Source: Charina bottae
Lineage: Eukaryota; Chordata; Lepidosauria; Squamata; Charinaidae
Assembly (NCBI GenBank): GCA_023362775.1
Contig: JALMGJ010000002.1
Coordinates: forward strand, 56,576,914 to 56,640,913
Reading direction: 5' to 3'
DNA: 64,000 nucleotides
The notes under the pieces were generated by a model, which saw only the letters and a program-made list of their open reading frames with translations, had not been told where the DNA came from and searched no databases. Position numbers and translations under genes: made by a program. Numbering within the stretch: position 1 is the first letter of the stretch; the number at the start of each line of letters is the position of its first letter. Shown one piece after another: positions 21,223 through 33,439 of the stretch.

Positions 21223-22560
21223 TAGGAACTATGAATAAAATGGATCCAGGTGGCCTGGAAATCTGAGTAGATGGGGTGTTATTAACTGCAACTGGACATC
21301 TTTGTAAAAGGAGCAATATAAAAGAACATGGATTAGTATTTCAAGGATTCCTTCACTACAGGGGCAAAGTCTTTGTTCAAATGAAATGCCCCATAGTTTC
21401 CCCTTGAGCTGTTGTGAGGGTATTATATCTTGCTAGGATTAAGGCTCTTCTGAATTTAGGAACTGTTATTTGATTTAGATATCTAGCTATCTTGAGAAAA
21501 AGTGAATGACTGCCCAAGGACACATCTCTGGTTATGACAGCCAGGTCTACAGTAATTGGGATTCAAAATCCTTGACACACTGTCTAAGGGCTGCCTCTGC
21601 ACATTCATATCCCATCATCAGGACTGCATTAAGTGAGAAATCTTAGCATGTCAGTTTCTCATGCAATGTCCTACTCCAAGATGAAACAAAGTCATCACTT
21701 ACAATTAGAGGTGTTAAGCGCCAAGTGAAGAAAAAATAACTTTAACCAATAAGAGAAGACATGTGTCCAAATATGGGTTTCATTTTGGTTACACCAGCCT
21801 CATGGCGTAAGACCACCTTAGGAATGCATCGTGGGACTTGAAATATGTTCCTTAAAAAAATTTGGATTGCACTTTCCCTAAAGGGATGGTGATGTACAGT
21901 TGTAGTTGGGCTCCAAACAAAACTTGGGTCCACACACTAGCTGAGAATACTTTTAGTGCAGCAGGTATAAATAATGCACCTTTACTGTACTAAAAGGACT
22001 GCAGGACTGCACAGATTTTGGACAACATATTCCATATATGTCCTGCATTTAGAAGACGCATGAAACACTAACCTTAAGTATCTGAAGATTCTAACTTGTT
22101 CGGTTGGGTGCTTATTTAGTTGCAAGGCATGAAGTTTGGGGTGCTTAGCAAATACTAATACCGTAGTTTTTGCATAGTTAATTTTGAGTGCTTCTGCACT
22201 ACAATATGCAGCTAAAGCATATAAAGCTTGCTTTACACCAGTACTTCCCAAATCTGGGTAAACTACCCAAAATTGGGTGATGAAACACAAGCCCATTACC
22301 CAATCACAACAGGGACATTTAAATCTACTTAAAGTTTTACTTACATTGGGTAAAAAGGACTTTCTGATAAGTGGTTTTGGGTAATGAAGGAAAAAGTTTG
22401 GGGTGCACTGCTTTAGACCAATTGGTGTCTGAGATAACAGCACATCATCATCTGCCTATAGGAGGACTGTGATGTGTCTGTCTTTCAATTTAGGAGGTTA
22501 ATGAGCTAGACTATTCATTTTGGCCACAAAAGGATTGATGTTCAGATTAAACAGCAATGG
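21223..22560 (-). pseudogene. R4/Dong- or Vingi-like LINE relic
   Basis: The minus strand encodes a decayed RT end (LLSQTPIGLKQ, then, after a MITE, ALYALAAYCSAEALKINYAKTTVLVFAKHPK, RIFRYLRLVFH) and further down a Cys-rich stretch (CSEGILEILIHVLLYCSFY). The same order is found in the better copy at 29921-32188 (ISQTPIGLKRA, FKYLGVIFY, CTCGTKEVENITHVLLRC). There are many frameshifts. The MITE at 22239-22410 splits it. The outer ends are estimates. Confidence 0.7.
22239..22410. mobile_element. Small hAT-like MITE in LINE relic
   Basis: This 172-bp insertion has ends cagtacttcccaaa and tttggggtgcactg. The flanking 8-mers ctttacac (22231-22238) and ctttagac (22411-22418) match at 7 of 8 bases. 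Its removal restores continuity of the LINE reading (TPIGLKQ/ALYALAAY). It contains repeated gggtaa/ttaccc motifs. Confidence 0.75.
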
Positions 22561-22589
22561 ATTCTCTTTTTGCTCTTCATCTTAAATAG

Positions 22590-22798
22590 TTAAGATGTTG
22601 GACTAGGACTCAGGTTCAAGTCCAGCCTCAGTTACAGAAGCTTATTGGGTTAACTTTGGGCCAGTCATTCTTTACCAGCCCAAACCTACTTCACGTGATT
22701 ATTGCAGTTGGGAAAAATTGGGGAAGGTCAGGCTAAGGACACCACATTGAGCTCCTGAACCAAAGGCAGCATACAAATCTAACAGGATAGATAAATAA
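22590..22798 (+). mobile_element. MIR-like (CORE/L2-tail) SINE
   Basis: The sequence follows the order seen in MIR-type SINEs of reptiles: ggactaggactcaggttcaa with a B-box-like ggttcaagtcc, then gggccagtcattc, cctacttcacgtgattattg, an L2-related end (ccaaaggcagcatacaaatc) and an ataaataaaata tail. It is clearly diverged and old. The ends are approximate. Confidence 0.65.
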
Positions 22799-23105
22799 AA
22801 TAAGCATATACTTCCTTGTTGTATAAAGTTTTCAGAAATATTGGCCCTTTTTCAGACACTTTTTTTAAAGTGGTTGATTTTTTGGCAAAACGTTTGAGGC
22901 AGAAAGAAAAATAAGATTCTACTGAATACTACCCTAAAGCAAAACAAGTACAATATCACCACCCCTTGGAATCACTCCTCAATGAGGAAATAAACAGTTG
23001 AATATACTCTTTCTCAAATGCTATCCTGAAGGATGGAAGAACTGGGTATGTGCAGTGGGGGAACATCTTGAATTGGAGTCAGACGAGAGTGAGGGCGAAT
23101 GCAGA

Positions 23106-23438
23106 TGTGTTAACTGTAGCAATTGAAACTGAGTACGTATAAGGTAGTAGGAACAGCTAACTGCAAGCTGTAACCAGGCATCTTACAATGTGTCTATATC
23201 TTGCAACCAATCACCTTATGACATGTGTATACCTTACAGCCAATCAAGTTTAAGCGTGCCAAACGTTAGGTATAAAAGCTTCGAAAACTGTTCGTTCAGG
23301 GCTCACCTTCTTTTCATGAGGGAGCCCTCCTTTATTGCAAGCCTTTAATAAATGAGTTCCTTTGAATTCTCCGGTCTCGTGTGGTGATTGGCCTGGCCGC
23401 ACCGGAAAAACGAATCAAACCCTATTTTGGGGACAACA
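23106..23438 (+). mobile_element. Second ERV-like solo LTR (approximate ends)
   Basis: It starts near tgttaactg and has CCAAT-like aaccaatcac and agccaatcaa, a TATA box (tataaaag) near 23272, an aataaa signal at 23347, and a U5-like GC-rich end before ggacaaca. No internal retroviral sequence follows. It shares no obvious sequence with the LTR at 85-566, so it is another family. No TSD was found. Confidence 0.6.
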
Positions 23439-23449
23439 ATCCCAAACAG

Positions 23450-25195
23450 GTAGTGCAAATAGGTACCACAATGAGAATCGAAAAGCCAATCAAGTATCCC
23501 ACAAGAATGATCAGATTCCCACACATATATAGGTTGTGTCAAAGCAAATTCTGAAATACCATGAAATAGATTAAGACAATTATTACTTGGAATTGCACAG
23601 CCACCACTCTCTGGAATATCTTTCCCCAAAGGGGAAAAATATAATTATCAATCTTGCAATTCAGTGCCGTGCAAATATTATGTTTACTATTAGATTAATC
23701 TAAAACTGTGTACTGCTAGGTAAAGGCATAAAATATATAACAAAAGCACGTAATAATGCAATATCAACACAATAAATCTGGTGATTCTCTAAAAGAACAA
23801 GATTTTATAGCAAGAACTATTTCTTCTCCATTGTAATTATGAACAGCAATTAAACTAAATGGGTTTAACAACACTCAAATCGGTTTCAAAGATATCTAGA
23901 TTAGAAGCATTTTCCATTTAAAGTAAAATTTTACTTAAATTGACTGAAAAGTTTAAAAAGCTATTAGAGATAATGAGAAAATAATTCAACACTATCCCAA
24001 ACCATAGAGCACAGTAATAGCTGTTGCATTAACTAATAACAAAAAAGAAACCACAGAAAGATGTCTACAGTGGACTAAAACAATAAGAGTGTAAAAAAAA
24101 TTATGGTATGGCAGTGAAATTTAAAAAGTAATATTAACCTGAGGGCTTAAATCAAAAGGATAACAAACTCAGAGAAAACAACTACTGTGATTGAGTTGTA
24201 GAAAGGCTGATAAAGAACATCACAGTTGGCAATGCTAAAATACACTAATATTAACAATGCATCTGGCATAATTAAAAATCAAGTAAAACCTGCTGCTTTA
24301 AAAACAGTTATTTTTTATTAATAAAAAAGTTAAATTTCATTCTGCAAACAGGAAACATTCTGGGATCTGATACAATGAAGTCAGGAACAAATAAGAAATA
24401 AATGAGTATTATTGCAGAAGCGATGTTCACAAAAGGAAAGCCCATAGAATTTCAGTTTTTATTGCTCGATTTGGATAGAATTTAAAAACAAATGCTGCTA
24501 AGAAGTCAAGAAAGTATTCCTCTCCACCCCCACCCCAAAATTATAAGTATAATATTCTGGGATATATAATATTCTGAGATTGCAAAAAGGATGCTAAATC
24601 AGAATTTGTGATGTTTTCTAAGAATTAGGGTTCAATCTGAATTTAAATATCTATTGCTACTTTTTTCTCCTTAGGAAATAACTGAAAATTTCAAATATCT
24701 ACGGTGATATCATTTAGGAATACCAGTATGACAGCAAAATATGCAAACCCCCCCCCCCCCCACCAAGTAACTGGCTAATAGAAAACTACAAATGTTAAAT
24801 TGTTTGAATTTCTTGGGAAAAAACATAAATGCAAATGCCTATTGAAGTGACATAGTGGTTTTCAATCTTGCCAAATAAATTTGTTCTATAAATAACAATT
24901 GTATCTTCACTCCCATCTGTTTAAAAAGAGAGAAAAACCCTTCTGTTCTGCAATGAAGAGAAAAATGAATTGATGAGATTATTTGGTAACATTAATCTCT
25001 TTGCATCAGAAGGCCAAGTGACAGCCATATGGAGAATTCCAATCAGTATGTGATATAATAACATCACACAAAAAATTATAGCCAAGCCAGGCTGACAAGC
25101 GTATGGAAGAGTCCAAAGAAAGGACAATTGAAGCTGCTTTTCACAAACCTTTAATATGCCGTGAACCTCCAATGTGCATACCTTCTGTGCATGAG
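23450..25195. other. 1.7-kb AT-rich interval, nothing recognised
   Basis: There is a C-run near 24750-24763. Otherwise no repeat, RNA gene or coding motif is seen. Confidence 0.4.
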
Positions 25196-25258
25196 TAAAT
25201 AGACAGGCTCAAGATTCAAAAGGATCATGGAATGTGATAGTTCTGCTCTACACTGCAT

Positions 25259-25577
25259 TTTTTTTTCGTGTCAGAAGCACCAAAGCGCTTCTGTAGTGAA
25301 AGAATTTGCTCGTGACATCACCGTTGCCCGGGGGACACCCATGGAGGCTCCTTTCATGTCCCTGTGAATTTTCCCACCGGACTGGTACCTAATTTATCTA
25401 ATCGCATTTGCATGCTTTTGAACTGCTAGGTTGGCAGGAGCTGGGATTGATTTTTACTGATTGCTGGTAGCTCACTTTGGCACGCGGCTCACGCTCTCGG
25501 GTTTCAAACTGCCAAGCTGTCAGCCTTAATGGCTTCTGACTCAGTGTCTTAACCACTGAGCCACCGCAGTCCCACTA
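25259..25577 (-). mobile_element. tRNA SINE related to Sauria SINE but with another tail
   Basis: On the minus strand it begins gggactgcggtggctcagtg (A-box region), shares the body ccaacctagcagttcaaaag with the Sauria SINE, then departs into a 3' part that ends cgctttggtgcttctgacac followed by an A-run. The TSD tacactgcat (25249-25258 and 25578-25587) is exact. The tail difference suggests mobilisation by a different LINE. Confidence 0.82.
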
Positions 25578-25726
25578 TACACTGCATTGATCAGACTGCA
25601 CCTGGAATACTGTGTCTAGTGCTAGCTACCACAATGCAAAAAGCATGCTGAGAAACTGAAATGAGTGTAGAGAAGAGCAAAAAAGATGGTGAAGGGCTGG
25701 AAGACTAAATCCTATGACAATGTTTA

Positions 25727-25727
25727 A

Positions 25728-25823
<96 letters not shown>
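25727..25823 (+). repeat. (GAAA)n microsatellite
   Basis: There are about 24 uninterrupted gaaa units at the tail end of the L2-type fragment. It probably grew from the tail of that element. Confidence 0.97.
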
Positions 25824-25824
25824 A

Positions 25825-26284
25825 GAGTTTGTTTGTTTGTATTTTGAATTTCGTCACCACCCATCTCACTCAAAGAGTGATTCTGGGCAGTTTACAATAA
25901 AACTAAGAGAAATAGATAGGGGCGTGGTGGCTCAGTGGGTAATACGCCAGGCTTGTCAACTGGAAGATCGCAAATTCAGAGGTTCGAATCCCTAGTCCCG
26001 CGTGACGGAGTGAGCTCCCGCACTCGCCCCAGCTCTTGCCAACCTAGCAATTCGAAAGCATGCAAATGCAAGTAGATGAAAAGGTACCACTTCGGTGGGA
26101 AGGTAACAGTGTTCCGTGTGTGTCATGCCAGCCTCATGACCCTGGAAGCGTCTTCGGACAACGCTGGCTCTTCGGCTAACAAACGGAGATGAACACTGGC
26201 CCCTAGAGTCGGACACGACTGCACAAATGTGCAGGGGGAACCTTTACCTTTTTAAGAGAAATACAGATTAAAATACAATACTTC
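25825..26284 (-). mobile_element. L2-type 3' tail, split by a Sauria SINE
   Basis: Minus-strand sequence around 25840-25900 matches the L2 3' end seen at 2000-2060 (gtgacgaaattcaaaatac; actgcccagaatcactcttt). It continues after the SINE at 26264 for about 20-30 bp. It may be a very short L2 or a SINE sharing the L2 tail. Confidence 0.6.
25915..26252 (+). mobile_element. Sauria-type tRNA SINE
   Basis: It starts ggcgtggtggctcagtgggt with B-box ggttcgaatccc, then has the Sauria body (ccaacctagcaattcgaaag, cttcggacaacgctggctct) and the BovB-like end ctagagtcggacacgactgc, finishing cctttaccttt. The TSD taagagaaata (25904-25914 and 26253-26263) is exact. Both internal Pol III boxes look intact, so this copy is fairly young. 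Confidence 0.93.
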
Positions 26285-26590
26285 CAATACTTGAAGGAAT
26301 GTAACAGGGAAGAGAATGCAGATTTATTCTCCATAGTGCACAAAGGTAGGGTACGAATCAGCAGGTCTTATAAAGAAAGAACAAAGCTTGAAAAAAAGAG
26401 GAATTTACTGACTGTGAGCACTATTAAACAGTGGAATATCCTGCCTCCTGGAGTCCTGAATGCTCCATTGCTGGAGGTTTTCAAAAGGGTTGGACAGCCA
26501 TTTGCCTGGGACTGTCTGAGTATTCCTGCCCTGGGCAGGGGATTGGGCTAAAAGACCTCCAAGGTATCTTCCAACCCTATGATTCCAAGA

Positions 26591-27220
26591 AATTGAATGC
26601 TGTTAAAACCTTGGGTCAGCTGCTTTATTGTTTATAGTTAGGTCCCTTACCAAATTATAAGATAATGGACGCAGTACAAACTCAGTTTAAATGAACAGTG
26701 TTCCAAACATCAAAATGCGTATCTAAAATAATTTTAAGATGAGAAACTGGCAAGCTATGGATTGAAATAAGAGTTGGTTATTAACCTTTAATTCTTGGCA
26801 CAAATGTCATTTTCCCCCCTGTACTGTTTATTTCTGCTGTTTTGTCAGACCAATTTCTCATGATCTCAAGTAGTTTTGGGAAAACTGTAATCCAAAAAAG
26901 TTTAATGAAGGTCCTATACTGAGTAAAATCTGCCCCTCTGGTGCTGGCACAATTAAATCTATTATTCACATGTTGCTATACTGTTCTTTTTACAATGACA
27001 TTGAAAGAAGCCTTATTTTCCTTTCTTAGTACCTGGTCCAGGCAAGTCTGATGAAATGTTATGTTAATCTTCTTTTATCAGATTGGACCATTCTTATTAT
27101 GCATAAAGTTGCCAAGTTTTGTAAGTTATCATGAATATCTGGAAACAACTGACTTCTAGTTCGCATGAGTAATATCTTTATTTGGATCCTTTTAACTAAT
27201 TTTCACCTACTTAGCATTTC
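26591..27220. other. AT-rich interval, nothing recognised
   Basis: I see no feature here. Confidence 0.4.
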
Positions 27221-27294
27221 GTTAAGTTAAGTTAAGTTAAGTTAAGTTAAGTTAAGTTAAGTTAAGTTAAGTTAAGTTAAGTTAAGTTAAGTTA
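27221..27294 (+). repeat. (GTTAA)n microsatellite
   Basis: About 15 perfect gttaa units directly precede a BovB fragment, whose first bases (gttagaaccgg) overlap the last unit. Confidence 0.97.
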
Positions 27295-27420
27295 GAACCG
27301 GACATGGAACAACCAATTGGTTCAAAATTGGGAAAGGAGTACGGTAGGGCTGTATATTATCACCCTGCTTATTTAACTTATATACAGAGTACATCATGAG
27401 AAATGCTGGGCTAGACTTAA
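27291..27420 (+). pseudogene. BovB RT fragment
   Basis: Translation gives RTGHGTTNWFKIGKGVR, a stop, then GCILSPCLFNLYTEYIMRNA, which is the BovB RT block next to motif B. It aligns with the intact BovB on the minus strand near 55560-55660. It is a 130-bp relic with one stop codon. Confidence 0.85.
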
Positions 27421-28559
27421 ATCTTCTAGTATGGCTATTTTTCCTCTCTGAATCATTGAAGAGTTTATTCAGTGGAAACAAAAGTAAAAGCATCAAATTA
27501 AGCTTCCAGTCATTCAAAGCCTTGTTAAAAGATAAAATTTGTATTTAATCAAATTCATTTTTTTAAACTGTAGCTAGCTATGTGGATATGGGGATGATAG
27601 GTTTTTCTTGTTGTTGTTTCATCTATTTCCATGTATTCCAAAATTGGTCATTGAGAGCAAAATAATTGTATTCTTCAGATAAAGGCAAAAGCCTCCACCA
27701 GACCTTAATGATTTCTTGTAAGATGGTACTTAAAGCTTATATCTGGTATCATTCTGATGGTGGACCAATTCTTAATTTGTTGCATTTGGTCTGACAAACA
27801 AATTCAGTGACTTCCAAGAGAAACCTATCCTTTGAGAGTTTTAATTAGTTTTATCACTGCATCTGTACAATGCTTTTCCTGCTCATGCCCAGAAGTTTTA
27901 TTCAGAGGTTAATTAGAATATACAGTAATCTTGGCAGAACTGAAGAAGATACCAAAAAGGGAAGCATACTCAGCAGAAATAACAAAATACAAAAGTATCC
28001 TTCTCAATAGAAAATTTGGAGAACCTACTACATTTTTTCCTCCATCCTCTGGTCTGTTGTATATTCAAAATACAATGGAACTTACATCTGTCTACAAAGA
28101 ATTTGATTAAAATGAATAAATTCAAAGAAATTAATTATCTATTGTTAAAAGGTAACCCAAGTCACTAAGATCAGCAAAAACAGTCCTCTAATATTAGGCA
28201 CTTTTTTCTTTTCCTTTTGCATTGGGGATTTAGCTCTGAAAGATACAGAATTGTTATGTAGACTAATTTCAAAAACTCAGAAGGGAAAATTCTCCCCTAA
28301 CCCCCTTGGGCCACCAAAATGTAAATGCTTTCATATGACTTTCTTGTTTCACTTTGATTTTGGGATATTTAAAAACGTATGAGACCACAGAATATTGTAT
28401 TTTACTATCATATGTTGTGGATATGACATGCTTCACCTCTTAAAATTGATGGGCATAGCCTGTAACATTAGAGTCAAAGTGCCATTCTCTAAGCATAATG
28501 AAACTAATCTTTTATTTACTATTGTTTAGTTATTCATTCAACTTCAAACCTACCCAAAA
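27421..28559. other. 1.1-kb interval, nothing recognised
   Basis: AT-rich, without motifs I can place. Confidence 0.4.
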
Positions 28560-29670
28560 ATGATAGGCCTATTCAATCAGTCCGCCATAAAACTCTAATG
28601 GAACCTCTTGACATATGTGGAGTTTCCCCAGTTGATGGTGGACAGTTCTGTTGAGATCTTAACTGCCTGCTGGAATAGGGAGGCAGCAGTGATCTTGGAC
28701 AAAATTGTACCTGAATGGCCTCTCCCAGCTTAATGACCCATGGAGACCCTTGGTATTCTGAGGAGCTCCAGGGAATGAAATGAACCAAGAGACCCTTAGA
28801 GTGCCACTGGTATAAATCAAGTGTGAATTTGACCAAACACAGGTAAGAGTCTACATCTGGTCATATGCCATGGTGATAAGAGTGGCAAGGCATCAGTACT
28901 TCTCTGCTATCCAGTGCCCCTTTGTAAAGACACCTGTACCCAATTGAGTAAGAATGGGCAGGAAGAGTGTCTAAGCAGCCATTGTAAGAAATTTTCTAAG
29001 CATCTAGAGGACAAAGGCTTCCAGAAAAAATGGCTGAGGGTCCTTCTTGCAATATTATCTGAGATGAGTTTGATCCTGTGAATTTTGAGGAAGTAGACAG
29101 GATTCTCTGGAGAATCAGTTCAGACACCTCCTGATTGGGAAAGACTTGTCCCTCCTGATTGGGAAAGTCTCTAGGGAGGTAAGGGGACCTGTATCAGATT
29201 AGTGTTGAGTATATACTTGAGCTGCAACTGCAGAGGATTATGGAGGAAATAGATTGTCTGGTCCAGTTTCAGGCCCAAGTTCAACATGGATAAGCACTGA
29301 TCATACTGATAGATTATCTCTAGGAGGACTAGGATGGAGTAGTGTGATCTTCCTGATCCTGCTTGATCTCTCAGTGGCTTTTGATACAATTGATCATGGT
29401 ATCCTACTGAGCCATCTCTGAAGCTTAGGAGTGGGGGCACTATATTAGAACAGTTTTCCTTCCTAAAGGATGGTTCCAGTTGGAGAGGGCAGAGACTGAG
29501 TTCCAGGCCCCTTAATTTTAGGAGTGGCACAAGGCTCAACCCTCTCGTCATCCAATTCAACATCTACCTGAAACCACTGGGCAAGTTATCCATTGGCACG
29601 GAGACAGGTTTCATCAGTACATTGATGATATCTAACTGTACATCTTGACCTCTGGCTGAGTAAGTAATGC
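28560..29670 (+). pseudogene. Old L2 LINE RT relic
   Basis: A heavily decayed plus-strand L2: the most readable part at 29345-29680 gives LILLDLSVAFDTIDHGILLSHL, GVAQGSTLSS and NIYLKPLGK, matching LALLDLSAAFDTIDHGILLG and GVPQGSVLSP of the intact L2 at 49925-51778. Many stops and indels are present. Upstream, 28560-29340 aligns only loosely with the linker region. It is much older than the other L2 copies here. Confidence 0.72.
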
Positions 29671-30016
29671 TGTTAAAATTTATATTGCTGGTTATCACCG
29701 TTAAGGGGTGGGTTATGGGTTAGGGCCTGGATATCTCTGGGACTGCCTTCTCCCAGTAACATCCACCCACCTGATAAGAAACAGATGGGCAGGGCTCACT
29801 GCATGTCCCCTCATTTAAAGATTGTCACCTTCTGGGCCACATAAGCATGCCTCTTCTAGGGTTAGCATACCCTAACCCATTAGTTTATTGAGTGTATTTA
29901 GCAAATTATATGCTTAGCATTTAAATAACAAACTACAAGACTGGATTCTGTCCGAGGACATAATTAGAGACGAACAAGCAGGATTCAGAGAGGGGAGATC
30001 AACAATTGATCATATC

Positions 30017-30709
30017 TTGGTGCTTCACCACCTTGTATTAAAATATACCTATAAAAAGAAATCTTCCCTCCTTGTGGCCTTTCTTGACTTTAAACAGGCC
30101 TTTGATTCAATAGATAGAAGTGTCCTTTGGGAAAAACTAAAAAATACAAATATTGACAGATGCCTCCTCTATCTTGTACAGAAACTATACTCTAATTCCT
30201 CTTTAAAAGTGAGATGTAATCCCCTAGGGACCTTATCTGGCTTAGTAAATGTGCAAAAAGGAGTAGGACAGGGATGTATTCTTGCCCACTCCCTTTTTAA
30301 TCTTTACATTAACTCCTTGATTGATCTTCATAACTTAGATCCCCATCCTCCCAATCTAGCACAACGTAAAGTACTGATACTTCTTTATGCGGACGATGCT
30401 GCTATAATCTCACAAACTCCAATTGGACTAAAAAGAGCCATAGCAGCAACACTAAATTACTGCAGACAAAATAAATTGGTTCTTAATTTTGATAAATCAA
30501 AAATCCTGGTCTTTGCTAATAGAGCTACTCAATACTCTTGGAGGATAGAAGGGCATAATCTAGAACAGGTTAATGTATTTAAATACCTTGGAGTGATTTT
30601 TTACTCGAAAGGAAATTGGAATGCCCATTTGAATCATGCAATGCAATCAGCCCTTAGATCTTCAAATGCTATTAAACATTTTTTTTTTACACGGGCGGAG
30701 GACAATTAG
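30017..30709 (+). pseudogene. LINE reverse transcriptase core (partial)
   Basis: This 230-codon frame shows RT motif A (LLVAFLDFKQAFDSIDRSVLW), a GVGQGCILAHSLFNLYI block, and the catalytic motif C LLYADDAAIISQTPIG, followed by LNFDKSKILVFANRATQ and FKYLGVIFYSKG. The frame is also open upstream from about 29939 (DEQAGFREGRSTIDH). It stops at 30709; downstream RT-connection sequence continues in broken frames (for example 31084-31296). The N-terminal endonuclease is missing. The metal-binding Asp residues are intact, but the protein is truncated at both ends. Confidence 0.82.
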
Positions 30710-31655
30710 TCCCTGCAGCCTAAAAATTGTTTGAGACTAAAATGTTGACTCAAATTCTCTATGGGGCACAAGCAGGAATCTTCTTGAAGAAATAGTCACT
30801 AGAATCAGTACAAACAAAATTTCTCCGATCAATTCTAGCGGCACCCAGTAGAACAGCAAATGCCCAGATGAGACTAGAAACAGGAATGCCGCAAATACTG
30901 GTTAGGGCCTGGAAGATGTTAACCTTTTGGTTGAAAATTCCATTCCTTCCAGTAGGTTTGACCCCTCTAGTCCTGACTGATAATTTTCTCTCTTCCTGGA
31001 AACAGGCAATAGAGTAGAAGCTGGCTTTATATGGCCTGTCTCCATTATTTTTAAAATCACTAGGTTACAATCAAGCCAGGCAAATGGTTATTAACAGAAT
31101 CAGAGATACGGAATTCCAGCTAGAAGTTAATAGGTTACCTCCACATAGCAGGAATCAGATAAAATGGGGTACATGGGAACCAGCAAGATATTTGAAAGAC
31201 CTAACCTTTCCTAAGATTAGAATAGCATTTTTAGAGCTACATTTAATATCCTTCCATCAGCACTCCTGCAAGGCAGGTATAATAAAAACCCCTTAGCAGA
31301 AAGAATTTGCACATGCGGCACTAAGGAGGTTGAAAACATCACTCACGTTCTATTGCGATGTAAATATTATGGGATATTATATCAACATATATTTATCCCC
31401 TAATAGAAAGATGTCCAGGGAGACCTGATAGTTTTCATGAGAACCATCTTCTGCAGGATTCAAACCCAGTTATTACACATGCGGTAGCAAAATTCTGTGC
31501 TGCCAAAATGATAATAAGGCAAAACCAGTTAAAGTAGTAGGGAATTGTGTATTTTTTTATTTTTATTAATGCTTTGTTTAGCCATTTTTAAATAATTTTT
31601 GTAGGATATATTGTATAACATACTATTAAAATGATAGATCTATTAATGTTTAGAT

Positions 31656-31888
31656 CAGAGCTTTCCAAACTGTGTGTCGGGACACGTTAGTGTGTCGGCT
31701 GCAGTGTCTGGGTGTGTCGCAGCTGCTGCTGCCTCCAAACCTGCTGTGATTCCACACAGGTCCTAGTGCCTGCCTCGTGCCCTGCTGTAAGAGTGTATCG
31801 CGAAATGATGTCCTGCTGTAAGAGTGTGTCGCGAAATGATGCATGTCTAAAAAGTGTGTCACCAACATGAAAAGTTTGGAAAGCTCTG
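31656..31888 (-). mobile_element. hAT MITE, family 1, copy 5
   Basis: This is a 233-bp reverse copy with the exact 8-bp TSD gtttagat (31648-31655 and 31889-31896), inserted near the 3' end of a LINE, so it is younger than that LINE. Confidence 0.92.
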
Positions 31889-32077
31889 GTTTAGATAAAT
31901 AAACATGTCATTACTGTAATAGGGTTTTATTGTAATAAGGTTTTATAGATTATATTATAATTGTCTAAATTTATAATTTTATTCCATAGTTACCTATGTA
32001 TAATTGTATTTAATTGATTAGTGTGATTTTAATTGTTATTTTTATTAATTTTAAGTTGCTGGTCATTGACCGAATAA

Positions 32078-32079
<2 letters not shown>

Positions 32080-32133
<54 letters not shown>

Positions 32134-32188
32134 TCATTCATTCATTCATTCATTCATTCATTCATTCATTCATTCATTCATTCATTCA
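32080..32188 (+). repeat. (CAAG)n-(CATT)n compound microsatellite
   Basis: About 13 caag units pass directly into about 14 catt units. They lie at the 3' end of the LINE and are probably its expanded tail. Confidence 0.96.
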
Positions 32189-33439
32189 TGGGGCAGAGTA
32201 CATTTAAAATTTCTCCATCCATTTTCCCATTTTTAGTAAACATTGTAACAGCATGCCTCTTCATTCACCATCCACCTCCTCTGGAGTATTACTCCCCTCA
32301 ATGTGTGATTGGTGAAAATTGGTGGAAACCTGATTATTCTATAAGGCCAAGGGGTTGCATTGTTGTAATATCCTCTTGAGTCATTAGACTGGGTCTTCTA
32401 CTAGTATTGTTAATGCTTTCATTCATGATTCCAAATTTCATAGGAACGTTATGTGGTTATTTTTTTAATTAATTGTAGTTTTAATCCTAATTACATATTT
32501 GGGGGTGGCCTATAAATCCTGAAAATTAATAAATAAATATTTAGAAATCTTTGAGCATTATAAAAATGCAGCTTCAGTCATGCCCTTGAGCATATTAAGG
32601 ATCAAACATGAAAAATGCTATAATTGAGAGTGGAATGAAAATGGGAACGTGGTGGCTAAGATAATCTGTTACTGCTACTATATTAAAACTCCCTGGTCAT
32701 CTTTCTATTGGTAATTATGGCTGAAGCTTAATTTGTAACATTTTCAAATAAAAAATTAAAAATGTAAATTCTATGCATTCATCTCCTGAGGGCTGTTTCT
32801 GTTTGAATTCCTTTCAGAAGAAGTAAGTGTCGACAAAAGTAGTTAATTAAAAAGCAAGTTATAAAAGAAATGAATAGCTTTTGATTTTCAAAGGAAGCGT
32901 GGCACTTCTTCATAGATTTAAAAGACTGACGCTTAGTGTACAGTAAAAAAGTGATGGTAAAATTTTCCAAAGGGGGTCTTTCATACTTTGATCTCTAGGC
33001 ACATTTTTTCATGCATATGATAATAACAGAAGGTTAATATATTTAATTACTTTATAAAACTCCAAGACAGAATGTAAATCTTAAAATAGAGTATCTTGAT
33101 TTTTGTTAAAAAAATCAGGTCTTTACATGACTACATTTTGGACAATGTAATCTTATAATGTATATGATCATTTTGACTTAAAAGGGCACCTATAAATAGG
33201 TTACCACTAAAATGTAGGGGTGTTGAGGAATGCAAAATCAGCTCCTAGTAATCAAATTTAATCAAATTTATATATGAAATGTACTTTGAACTAACGGTAT
33301 TGAATATGTACTGTAACAGAAATCAGATTCAACAACATACTTTTTATATCTATCTCCACACAGGACACTAAAGAAAATAATCAAGTCACTTCTAGCATTC
33401 TATACCCTAGTAAGCTAGATAGCTTGGCCCTAAACATAG
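32189..33439. other. 1.25-kb AT-rich interval, nothing recognised
   Basis: A short ataaataaata tract near 32525-32540 may be the tail of an old element. Nothing else is recognised. Confidence 0.4.

Larger units (their letters stand above)
25200..26590 (+). pseudogene. CR1 LINE 3' part, split by three insertions
   Basis: The segments 25200-25258, 25588-25724 and about 26285-26590 join into the C-terminal end of a CR1 ORF2 and its 3' end: LHLEYCVQC, then a QRRAKK-type motif, ending with cctccaaggtatcttccaaccctatgattcc, the characteristic CR1 terminus. Codons are damaged by stops and indels. A SINE, an L2 tail with a GAAA tract, and a Sauria SINE lie inside it. Confidence 0.75.
29921..32188 (+). 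mobile_element. R4/Dong- or Vingi-like LINE, 5' truncated
   Basis: It begins inside the RT and ends at ggtcattgaccgaataaa followed by a (CAAG)n then (CATT)n tail. It contains a partly open RT frame (30017-30709), a Cys-rich CTCGTKEVENITHVLLRC motif near 31310-31360, and a family-1 MITE at 31656-31888 in its 3' UTR. The clade is not certain: motif order suits R4/Dong or Vingi. Relics of the same family are at 21223-22560. Confidence 0.72.

Noticed and set aside
25915..25990. tRNA gene
   Set aside because: A- and B-box-like sequences are present, but they are the head of a Sauria SINE with its full body, tail and TSD.
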